64,000 nucleotides of DNA, taken from the NCBI GenBank assembly GCA_036429605.1, contig JAVFKD010000015.1:829421-893420 (forward strand), given 5' to 3'. The number at the start of each line of letters is the position of its first letter. Within the stretch, counting starts at the first letter, position 1. Positions 23,922-33,365 of the stretch are shown here, in pieces. The stretch comes from Cladobotryum mycophilum (Eukaryota; Ascomycota; Sordariomycetes; Hypocreales; Hypocreaceae). The notes beneath the pieces were generated by a model. That model ran no database searches. It worked only from the letters and a program-made list of their open reading frames with translations, and was not told the origin of the DNA. The position numbers and the translations under genes are program-made.

Positions 23922-24730
23922 GGTTGATGCGGTTTGTGTTGGCTGAGCTGTTATGATTCTTCAAAGTATCGGCTTCCCTCCCTGTCTGCCTCTTCCAAAC
24001 CGCTCGATCTCTCACTTGTGCATCTACGCAACGCTCATCCACATGCCTCAGTCACGTTCCAAATACGCCTCGAGGGAGACAGGAAGGGCCTTGTTATTAT
24101 TTCATGCCCTCCGACTCATGAATGAAAAGACTGTATGTTTCACTGTAGTGAGTATGCAATTGCGAGAAAAATTTGACTTGAGTAACCGTTGTATCCAAAT
24201 AATCTATAATCTCGTGAGTGAGGATGGTGTTAATGAGACGCGTGAAAGAGGTTCATGAGCGAGTGTCATGAGAATATCTGCATTAGGCTACAGAGGAGGC
24301 TGGTGACGGCTGTCATGTGGCTTGTGTGGCTAAGCCACTTGGCTCTGAGTGTGAATGATCCTTCATACTGTGTTAGATGCACCGTGTAACTATCATCTAG
24401 GTACCTAGTTATCGTCAGTCGTTGTAATTACATAAAATTATCATTCTGTTCCTTATTTTTAATTTTTAAAATGGTCTCTTAACTATGAGACAGACATTGA
24501 CTTTGGCTATAGCACTCACATCTCTAAATCACCATGAGAGATCCCTACTTCAAACCGTCTTTAGCGAGGGGGGCTTTTCACCAGCCTTGAAGAACCAGGG
24601 GTAAATTCTCAGGAGTTTCTAGAATTCCGGGACCAATAAAACTACGATGAATATTTTATCATCTTGCTGCATTTTAAATCATTTCTTTTATTTACACCAT
24701 ATCCATTCTCATGAACTGTCTATATAAACC
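23922..24730. other. Intergenic, TFB1 promoter and CIA1 3' end
   Basis: About 800 bases, no supported gene. AT-rich over 24380-24700. TFB1 and CIA1 lie head to tail on the minus strand, so the TFB1 promoter lies here. Confidence 0.35.
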
Positions 24731-26021
24731 CTATGTTATCCTAACCTCCCATGGCTGGACTAACCCTTCGTCTCCGGTTGTGACTAACATCTCTTCCTCG
24801 CCTTTCCTCTTGCAATTGCTATCGTATCGCCGACACCAAGTAATGTGGTTAACCTCGTACGGTCCGTGAGCATTTGGGATTGTAGTCAAAAGCTTCCAGG
24901 ATGACGCAGCTTTGCTGGTATCCTCTTCGCTCTCTTCATCCTCCTCTTTATACAAAGCAATGACACCATCAGCACCCGTGCTTGCTACAAAACCGGATTC
25001 TGCACTCCATGCAACAGCGTATATATCACCTTTGTGGACTTTGGGCAGCACGGCTGTACAAGTCCATTCCTCTCTCAACGACCTTCTCATTGTGTTGGGA
25101 ATCCCACCGAGGGCACTTCTATGTGCTCCCTCAGCGTTATCTGTGTCGTCTTCATCCTGCTTCAGCGTCCAGATACGCACTGTCGAATCAGCTGAATGTG
25201 TAATCAATCTCGGAAACCGGTCTCCCTTGGGCTTCGGCTCCCATTGCAGCCCCCAAACAGTGCCCTCGTGGCCTTCGAGCACGGCAACACAAACCCACTC
25301 TGCGTCTGAATCCTCTCGCCAGATTCTTACAGTGTTGTCATAACTCGCGCTTGCAAGAACATCAACACTATAATATTTACGGCCGATATTGCTACGTCCA
25401 GGAACATCTGGACACCAAGCAACAGCCTTGACATCGCCCTCGTGCTCATTCAGAACAGCAATTGTCTCCCACTCATCATCTGCCTCCGAAGCGCCAATGT
25501 CCTCCCAGATCCATACAGACTTGTCGCGCGAGCATGTAGCCAGGTATACACCCGAGGGCGAAAAGGCGCAAGATTTAACCTCGGAATCGTGACCTTCAAG
25601 GACAAGGGTAAACTCCCAGTCCTTTTCGCCGGATTCGCTTCCGTCGTCATCAGGCCTTGAACTCGCCATTGTCACCTCTCGCTCGAGGTTCTGGCCATCT
25701 TCCGCGTCGCCATCCCATCGCCATAGTCCAGCTGTAGCATCGAAGCTGCCGCTGACTAGGCAGAGCTTATGGGGGTAGGTTGGGTTTCCATGCGGCCGTT
25801 CGGACAGACCGAGTGTGTCCGCCAGTAAGTGCGCTGTGGGAGGAGAGGGTCGAGAGGGAGTAGACGGTAACGCTTTTGGCATGTGCAGTAGCGATAAGCG
25901 GGAGGGTCGGGTGCGGTATCGAAGCCCAGGCGCGCTCATCAAGTTCTGGTTTCAAGGGCTGTAATGGGAGGATCTCGACCGAGGAAGAGAGCGAAGACGG
26001 AGTAGGGTCTGAGGACGACAT
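24731..26021 (-). CDS. CIA1: Cytosolic iron-sulfur assembly protein CIA1 (WD40), with an apparent frameshift
   Basis: WD40 beta-propeller of the CIA targeting complex that hands Fe-S clusters to cytosolic and nuclear proteins. Single exon from ATG 26021. Repeats are visible by their GH...WD-type endings: 'LVSGSFDATAGLW', 'LATCSRDKSVWIWE', 'LASASYDNTVRIW', 'LITHSADSTVRIW', 'VASTGADGVIALY', 'LVTTGDEGLVQPWEV'. The frame changes at a run of five G on the plus strand (25771-25775): 'RTAAWKPNLPP' must join 'HKLCLVSGSFD'. Removing one base or adding two does this (about 429-430 residues). There is no intron that fits. Several acidic insertions between blades are normal for fungal Cia1. Confidence 0.9.
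25771..25775 (-). other. Frameshifting C5/G5 run inside CIA1
   Basis: Coding strand CTA-CCC-CCA-TAA. Four or seven C instead of five would read L-P-(P)-H-K-L-C and stay in frame. Unlike the other breaks in this window, a single added base does not repair it; two added or one removed would. Confidence 0.65.
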
Positions 26022-26692
26022 TGAACAAGGTGGGGTGGGCGGAGGTGCCCTGCGCTGGTCGAACGCTGTTAGAAGATGGAATAGTCTGAATGTCTATTAT
26101 ATTTTTGTTTGATTGTAAACGAAAACTGCAGTCATCGGGCAAATTACCGTGGTTGTAGGATGAACGAGTTGCGAGATCGCAGTATAGGCGCAAGGTGGGA
26201 TAATTCATGACAGGATAAGATAAGGATATAGACATTTACTCAACTGCCCCGCATCGTCATCCATGGCGACATGAGGGGCATTTCTTCATGAATCTTCCTC
26301 CAGAAAAATGTTCCAACAATTCAAACCAGAATTAAATACTAAAATTCATGAGTTGTACACCATAAAATATTCACTTAAACAACTCTCCCAAGTCATGAAG
26401 ATGGAATCATTAACTCAATCATGAGTTTAACAGCACCTCATCCGCCATGGCTATGGTAGGGTTATCGAAGTAGAGTGTACGCGGGCAGTACGCGGATGAT
26501 ATAGATGTTATCAAGACTTCTATGTAATAGATGATTCTATCTAGGTCATTGGAAGTTTCCAGGCTTAAATTTTAGGCAAGATCCTCATCTGTTCCATTCT
26601 CCGCCGGTACCCTCCTCCTGACCGAATTAAAGGCATTGGATATCATTTCCCATAATTGAGCTCCTGGTTTGACATCCTCATCTCTCGCTCTC
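26022..26692. other. Intergenic, CIA1 promoter and second MFS gene 3' end
   Basis: 670 bases, AT-rich in the middle, no supported gene. Confidence 0.35.
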
Positions 26693-28263
26693 TCAATACC
26701 CCCTCTCGAATCCGCCAGGGAGAATTAACCATATAAGAATGATGAATATCAGGATCGCCACCACAATGGGCTGTAGGACTTCCACGCCCTTGTGTTGGGC
26801 AACGGCACCAACGACAAAGGGTATGATAGCTGCGCCGCCGCTGCCAATGGCTGCTGCAAATCCAATGGCGCTGACGTGATGCTCAGGTGGCATCAGTTTT
26901 GCTGCGACAACTATAGCGGCGGGGAACAAGGGTCCCAGGAAGAAACCCAGCATGACGACAAAGACAATGGCAGCAATAAAGTTGGGCACGAGCCAGTAAA
27001 GAAGCTGCGACACAACACAAAGCAGCAAATAGAAAAAGATGGCCAATCTTTCGCCAATGCGGCCAGTGATGAAGCCAAGTACCACACGGCCCAGAGTCAA
27101 GCCAAGCCAGAACATGGTTGCCGTCACACCGGCCAGGAAGCCACTAACATGGCGGACCTCGATCATAAATGTTGGTATCCATCCTCCCAAACTGACCTCG
27201 GCGCCAACATATCCCAGCAGGAATATGGAAATGAACCAGGTGACCGAGTTTCGCAACACGGTGGACAAAGGGGTCGCTTCTCTACCAGCGCTGTCCTTCT
27301 GGAGGCGCTCGCGGTAGGCAGCTCCAGTCGCCGTCCAGAAAGATGACACACCGACCGCCAGCTCAAGGGCATTTACCGCTATCATGATGTAGAAAAAGGT
27401 ATACCACTCAAGATGAAGCTTGGTCACCATAGTTGTGGCCACAAGCGGGCTAATGGTCGCTCCAAGACCATAGGCACCATGCATCAAACCCAGCAGTTCG
27501 TTAGCTTGATGCATATTGCCAACCCAGGCATTGTACGCGCTGTCTTCAATACCATTGCCAATGGTAGCAAAGACCAAAAGAATGGGCAACGCGGGAAAAG
27601 GGGGTGGAAGATCAGGGGAATGTATCCAATCAAACGACAGACAGGCGCCATAAAGGCAACACCCCGCTGGCCGAAATTATTATGAATCCAGTTATTTGTC
27701 AGTGCGGTGATGACATATCCGATAAATGGGACAACGAAGACGGTTGATACTGTGGTGTAATTGACGCCATAGTAGGGGCCGATCTAACAGGATGAAAACA
27801 ACAATGTCAGCAACCTTTTATTCAAAATAATCTCCTAATCATTGGTCCTTGAATCAACTCCAAATACAGTTGACAGGACCCCGTTTCGAATGGGTATATC
27901 CACTTACATATGGGAGGAGAGCCTATTGTATGGATCCAAGTTAGCAGGTGACACAACCATGTTGAATTAGAGGGGGGCAAGACTTACACCAAGACTTCCA
28001 TCATGCATTCCCAGAACGAAGAGAGCAAAGCAAGAAGTGCCGAAGCGGTAGGCGTTTATTGGAGGACTGTTCCACCTCTCAAGACCACCAGCCGAGTCGA
28101 TACTAGCATTGTCGGTATCATCGCCTTGGGCATCCTCTGCCACCGCGATGCCCACCGCGTCTGGGGATTTTCCGATTGTACCATAATCAAATGTCGATTC
28201 AGGATCCGTTGCATCGGGGATCAGCTTGTAGGAAGCTCTCCCAGAAGACGATGAAGTAGCCAT
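26693..28263 (-). CDS. MFS transporter (FucP/bypass-of-stop-codon-6-like), with a 15-nt exon and an apparent frameshift
   Basis: Twelve-helix carrier of unknown substrate. Exons 28263-27988, 27922-27908 and 27783-26693. The middle exon is 15 nt and encodes A-L-L-P-Y, joining 'GMHDGSLG' to 'IGPYYGVNYT', which rebuilds a conserved loop of TM1-TM2; both flanking introns have GTAAGT/GTAAGT donors and AG acceptors. The frame then breaks in five G (plus strand 27600-27604): 'IFHP' must continue as 'PFPALPILLVF', needing one extra base; with it the sum is 1383 nt, 460 residues. Later helices include 'GLMHGAYGLGATISP', 'FWLGLTLGRVVLGFITGRIGER' (motif A-like) and 'FLGPLFPAAIV'. Confidence 0.85.
27600..27604 (-). 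other. Frameshifting C5/G5 run inside the second MFS gene
   Basis: Coding strand CAC-CCC-CTT-TTC; one additional C gives CAC-CCC-CCT-TTT-CCC, which continues into the long downstream frame. Confidence 0.75.
27908..27922 (-). other. 15-nt micro-exon (A-L-L-P-Y)
   Basis: Bounded by an AG acceptor at 27924-27923 and a GTAAGT donor at 27907-27902 on the minus strand. Phase 0 on both sides. Skipping it keeps the frame but deletes five residues of the TM1-TM2 region. Confidence 0.75.
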
Positions 28264-30287
28264 GACCAGATGTTGTCGGGAGCGAGTGAGACAAGGCGAT
28301 GAGGATTAATTCCGGGCCTAGTTGGGTCGTCTTCTGGTTGCAATGCAGGTGTTTATAATGGATATGGGCACGAAGAGGCCATTAAGTTCTCCTAGGGTGC
28401 ATTAAGTCGATAAAAACTGAATCGGAGATGGTTATGAAGATGGGTGCTGCAGAGAATAGACGGTTGAGTGGTGTGTCGTGAATTCAAGCACGCTCAGCGT
28501 GTGCAACTCAATCGCAATACGATCACAATTCAGTCAAGGTCATCAACGTCCACGAGCTTGTCAATGAAAAAATAAAGAAAAACAAAAGAACCCAAAAGTC
28601 TCGCTCGCAAGTAATGAAACCCGAGGGAAGCGAGCTCTTATGTCAAAAACGTTTCATTCTCTTCGCTTCCCCTCCTTCGGCGCTTGACGTTTTCTTTTCT
28701 CGTGCAGAAGTGGACAGACGCACACCTTGTCAAGTCAGGTTGCTCCGCATGTCGGTGAGCCTGCTCCGGTCGGGGAGTCTCGGTAATAACGATTTCTTCC
28801 TCTTGAAGGAAGTTCCGCTGCATATTTTATCCATGGCTAAGAATTGGGATAATTAGTATAACGTAAATAGTTGTCTGGGCTGATTTATCAGTAGTATTTC
28901 TTGATGATGGAAGGGTGAAGTCGTCAATCACTCAAAGCTGCACTTGTACGCATGGAAAAGAGGGAAGCAATAACGAGACCAAGACGGGAAAGAGTCTAAA
29001 CGTTTTAATCAAATTTCATAAGACAACTAAGAACTGTCTACTTTTCCTTCTGTAGATCTGATAAGAATTGCCATTAATAGGAGCGTATGTATTCATAAAA
29101 TATCAAGGCAGATGGAATTTATGGATGCATAATAAAAGGTTGTGTGAAGCAGGATCAGCCAAGATAGGCCTTGTTCACCTACTCTACTCAGCTAGCAGAG
29201 GCGTTGTCGATGCTTGGTAAGAATCCATGGATCCATCGAGGTCATGGTCATGTGGCCAATGCTCGCGTGATCTACCCTACTCGTACCAAAAGGATGAACA
29301 TGATGTGCCTAGCATGAATAACTACCTCCCTCTAGTACGGAGTAGTAATGGTATCAAGCTTCAATTTGTTCCAAATTAGCAAAGGAAAATAATAGTTGTA
29401 ACCCAACATTTTTTACCCCATTCCTTTGTGTCACATTTTCTTTCCTTTGCGTACCACTGGTTGCCGCAGGTCCTTTTGAGACATTACGTGGTGGATCAAA
29501 TGGACAAAAGGTGTCGTAGCTGAAGAGACGTGCATAATGATGTCTTTGAATGAAGCATGAGTATGGACATGAGCATGGACATGAGCATGGGCAGTTTGTT
29601 AGGCAAACAAGAGTCTTGCATAGATGACTCTTTGTTCACAGGTAACAAAGAATTATGATTCTTTTCTATGTTTCTTTCATCGGTATTCTTATTGTAGGGC
29701 GACTAGAACAGAAGCACATGAAAGGTAGAAATAAGAAATGCTAGCCGAAAGATTACCGATTGACTACCACTTTGCCCACCACCGACAAGGTTACGTAGCA
29801 GTAAGTCGATCAATCCCAGGCTTTCTAATATACAGACATTGCCCGACAGCGGGCATCCATATGTACTAGGTATGCAAGAACTGGCTACGGATACTTCGGA
29901 TTGCAACGTGTTGCATCATAACGAAAAATGTATTTCAACTAAAAGAATGACTGGTCCCTCGTCTCGTCAGCAGAGTGACTTCCATAAGCCACGGGAACAA
30001 ATCATCGTTGCCTTTCAACAGTCCCCTACCGTGTCAGGCAAAGCCATCACGCCTCACTCAAGCATAGCCTCGCAAGACCCCCAACAATTCCCATCAAGCC
30101 TCAATTAATTACCTACACAGCCACTCTCACCTTGAAACCATATCGTCATCCTCTCGAGAACTTCTCTTATTTCACACCTTCAACCCTTTGTTTTGTTTCC
30201 CTTTTTCTCCGTCAATCAACGTCTTGACTTGCATAAGAATCTCTTCTACACTCCAGACAATTACACCACTCATACGGAATTAGTAGA
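28264..30287. promoter_or_regulatory. Divergent intergenic region, MFS / glycine-zipper gene
   Basis: About 2.0 kb with no supported gene. At 29556-29590 there is a 12-bp unit (A-C-A-T-G-A-G-C-A-T-G-G) repeated three times. The 250 bases before the glycine-zipper ATG are C/T-rich, typical of a leader. Confidence 0.4.
29556..29590 (+). repeat. 12-bp tandem repeat, about 3 copies
   Basis: Units GCATGAGTATGG, ACATGAGCATGG, ACATGAGCATGG in direct succession, in non-coding DNA. Confidence 0.7.
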
Positions 30288-31069
30288 ATGTCCAGATACT
30301 ACGAAACTGAGCAAGTCGCCCACCACGACCACCGCGATGATGATCGCAACGGTCCCGCTACTTGGTTCCAGGGACACAACCCCAACGTTGGCGAAGTCGC
30401 TGCACCACAAGGAGGAAGAGATGCAGACGCCTACGTCCGTGAATCCATGACCCTCCTACCACCCCCTCCCAACATCGCCCTCGCTCCGTCCCTGCCCACG
30501 ACTCGGGTGCCGTCGTCCGCCGCGAGCGCTCGTGGTCTCGTTCAAGCTCCCGCTCCAGCTCCCCCGACGGCCACCGCTCCCGGGGCGGCTTCTCCAGCCA
30601 CTCTCGCAGTCACAGCCATACACACCGACCCGTCAACCGCGCCCGCGAGATCGTCGAGGATAACTTCACCACCTCGACCACCGGTATCGGCGCCGGCATC
30701 ATTGGTGCCGTGGTGGGCGGGTTCGTCGCCAACCGCGCCTCCGGAGCGCTGCAGGACAGACACAGCAAGGGCGGGCACAAGCGCCACGACAGCGACGACG
30801 CAAACGTCCCGCGCATCGCCTCGACCATCCTGGGTGCCGTAGCGGGTGGGTTGGGAGCAAACGCTCTAGCGAACCATATCGAGGATACGCATGATCGGAC
30901 CCGCGACCGGCATACTTGGGAGCGACGATACAGTCGGGAGGAGATTGATTACCGGCGCAGCAGCAGGGGAAGAGTATATGATCGGGACGAGGAGGAGTAT
31001 GACTTCGTCTATGATGATGACAGGAAGCACAGGCGACGTAGGAGCAGAGACTCTGGATACCGCAACTAA
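30288..31069 (+). CDS. Glycine-zipper membrane-associated protein, function unknown, with an apparent frameshift
   Basis: Intronless. The N-terminus is His/Asp-rich (YYETEQVAHHDHRDDD), then a Ser/Arg-rich stretch (R-S-W-S-R-S-S-S-R-S-S-S), then two glycine-zipper hydrophobic segments, 'GIGAGIIGAVVGGFVANRAS' and 'ILGAVAGGLGANALANHI', and a charged Arg/Asp tail ending 'SRDSGYRN'. Such Gly-zipper pairs pack as membrane-inserted helices; fungal homologues are mostly uncharacterised. The frame breaks in C5 at 30462-30466: one more C turns 'TLLPPP' into the S-Q-H-R-P-R-S frame that carries the rest; total then 260 residues. Without the correction the 3' half, which is clearly protein-like, would be out of frame. 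Confidence 0.75.
30462..30466 (+). other. Frameshifting C5 run inside the glycine-zipper gene
   Basis: CCA-CCC-CCT-CCC as written; CCA-CCC-CCC-TCC keeps the downstream Ser/Arg-rich and zipper frame. Confidence 0.7.
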
Positions 31070-31571
31070 GATGCTGGAATCCTGACTACTGGACTGCGTT
31101 CGCTTGGTTACGATTTATGATTATGCCGACAAAAATGGGAAATGATGCTGGAGGAGGCCTTTGGATGCATGTATGTATACTCTGGCGGGAGTTTCGGTTT
31201 TCACGATGTATGATGGTGTAGTATATAGTTACGGGATTTGGATATTATGTATGATGACTTGCGTTTGCGATTTGCCTAGATACAATCTTATGTAGCTTCT
31301 ATCATTTGCCTCACACTATTCACAGAAATAGCATGTGCAACAAGGATGTGTGTAACAATCAGTGTATTTGGTTCTCTACAGTAGTTTGTTCTCCCTCGTG
31401 TTGTGCTTCCTTGCACCGATACAAGGCCGTAACATTTGCCTTGTCGAACGACCATGTCCAGAACATTCCCTAACTCCCTTGAGCTTCATTAATTCCCCAT
31501 CCATTGGATCTTGCCTCCATTAAACCCACTCCTTATATCCCAACCATAGCCCTCCTAAAGCGAGCCCCTGG
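31070..31571. other. Convergent 3' region
   Basis: About 500 bases between convergent stop codons of the glycine-zipper gene and the unknown gene on the minus strand. No gene seen. Confidence 0.4.
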
Positions 31572-33365
31572 CTACTCCATGGCCGTCAACATCGATTTTC
31601 GGGACCCGCGAACACGCCTGTCGCGATAGTCCCGCTCCCTCTCGATAATAACCTTGAAGAACTGCGCAACCTCGGCCAAGGCAATCTGCTGGGCATTGGT
31701 GACGTTGATCAAGTTGAACAGCGACTGCGCATCGACAAGCTGCTTCGCAATGACCGAGTCCGGCTGGCAAAACGTGCGGATACGCATCGCTCGCGCATTA
31801 ATCTTCATGGCATGCAACAAACCGGCAATCTCAGCAGGGTTGCCCTGGCGGCGACCATGGAAGCTGAAATCGTCGAGGTGCAGGTTGACGAGCTCGAGCT
31901 GAGTCTCCAAATCGTATCGGAAGCCAATGACTTTGGGGCGGCCCTGCTGATACCACCAGTCCGATACCTTCTTCAAGTTGTCCGGCACGAGGTGACCTTT
32001 GTCCAACTCTGCGGTTATGTAGTCGTTGAGGGCTGTAGTGATGTGAAACTCTAGTTCGCAGTAGAGGAGGCTTTGCTCTCGGGTATCGAGGGAGATGAAG
32101 ACCTGAGCGTTGGTAGCCTCCTTTGTAGTCGGCTGAGCACGTCGACTAGGATGATATTGCTCAGACTATACTTGGTTAGTTGAGTTCTGTGTTCTTCGAT
32201 GAAATGCCAACGTACCATGTCCTTGGCCATCTTCTTGATGCTGTCAAGAATACCGGGCTTCTTCTGCGGCGTCTGTTTCTGCTTATCCGGAGACCTGGTA
32301 CGCTCAAGCCAGCCATTTTGACCAATCATCGTCTTCTCCCCTTTCTTCACCGTCGGGAAGTCTTGGCCGCGAAAGTAGAGCGGAAGAGGCGAAAACATGG
32401 GCGTATCAGTCTTTCTCGGTGCCACCATGCGCGGTGCAGCCAGGGGAGGTGGTGGTCGCGGCAGCGGGGAGGGTGGAAGATAGTCATCGTACTGAGGCAC
32501 ATCTTGAAAGGTGGTGGTGGAGTGATGGGGAAGTTGCGAGCGTTGCTCTTTCTTGGGAGTCTTTGGTTCAGTCGAAGTGTCTGGACTTCGGATTCGGACC
32601 CAGTCTGTGTACATCTTCAAGACTTCATCGTTAATATTTGACCCAACATTGGGCGAGGGGCTCTCTTGGCTGCTGTGCCCTCGGCGCGACGTCTCATACT
32701 CCTCGGGCGAGTACATAGATGGCTCAGTATCATAACCGCCCATGGTTACAGTCAGCTTCTCCGCACTCAATGGTGAAATCAGGTCAGGCACAGCCTCCAT
32801 GAGAGGTCGTCGAGGCGTTCGTGCGACAGTACGACTAGGGGTCACATGGATTGGAACTGGAGGCTCCCTGCGCCTACGTTCAGCCAAGCCGATTGAATCA
32901 ACCTTGTGCCTTGGCATGAGTTCTGAAAACGTTGGCGACCGGCCATGGTGCAGGTCCATACTGTTGTTAGCCCGGCGTTGTCCTTTTCCGGATCGAGAAA
33001 AAGTTTCACTGCCGGTAAGAGGGGTCGACCTGGAAGGTGTCACGTCTGCTTTCTGCCTGTTTGAGACGGGGCTATTGTTCACTTTGTTGGTAAACCTTTA
33101 AAAGGTCAGTTCTCTAACCCCAAATACAAGAAGTTCTTGGGAATTAATCTTACGCATCAGTGATCCTATCCATTTGCATCTCAGTCAAGTCCATGCGAAT
33201 ATGGAGTGGCTGTTTGGATCGTGGTTTCTTAGGAGATAGTGATCGAGAGCCTGTGGATGCTCTGGCAGAGCTTCGGTGAGATGAGGTGTTTGGGGACATG
33301 AAAGGATTAGAGTGTCGTCCCTTTTCTTTCAAGGGGCTACTCGCCGGCATGTGGGATGCATGCAT
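31572..33365 (-). CDS. Conserved-looking fungal protein of unknown function
   Basis: Three exons, 33365-33154, 33095-32216 and 32165-31572, sum exactly to 561 residues. ATG at 33365 is the first ATG of the frame (an ATG five codons later is also possible). Residues 1 to about 350 are basic, Ser/Pro-rich and probably disordered, with many S/T-P sites ('SLSPKKPRSK', 'TPSRTVARTPRRP') that could be kinase targets, and a polyproline stretch 'PPSPLPRPPPPLAAP'. The last about 200 residues look folded and helical ('EFHITTALNDYITAELDKGH', 'VSDWWYQQGRPKVIGFRYDL', 'AEVAQFFKVIIERERDYRDR'). I do not recognise a named family. Confidence 0.8.
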
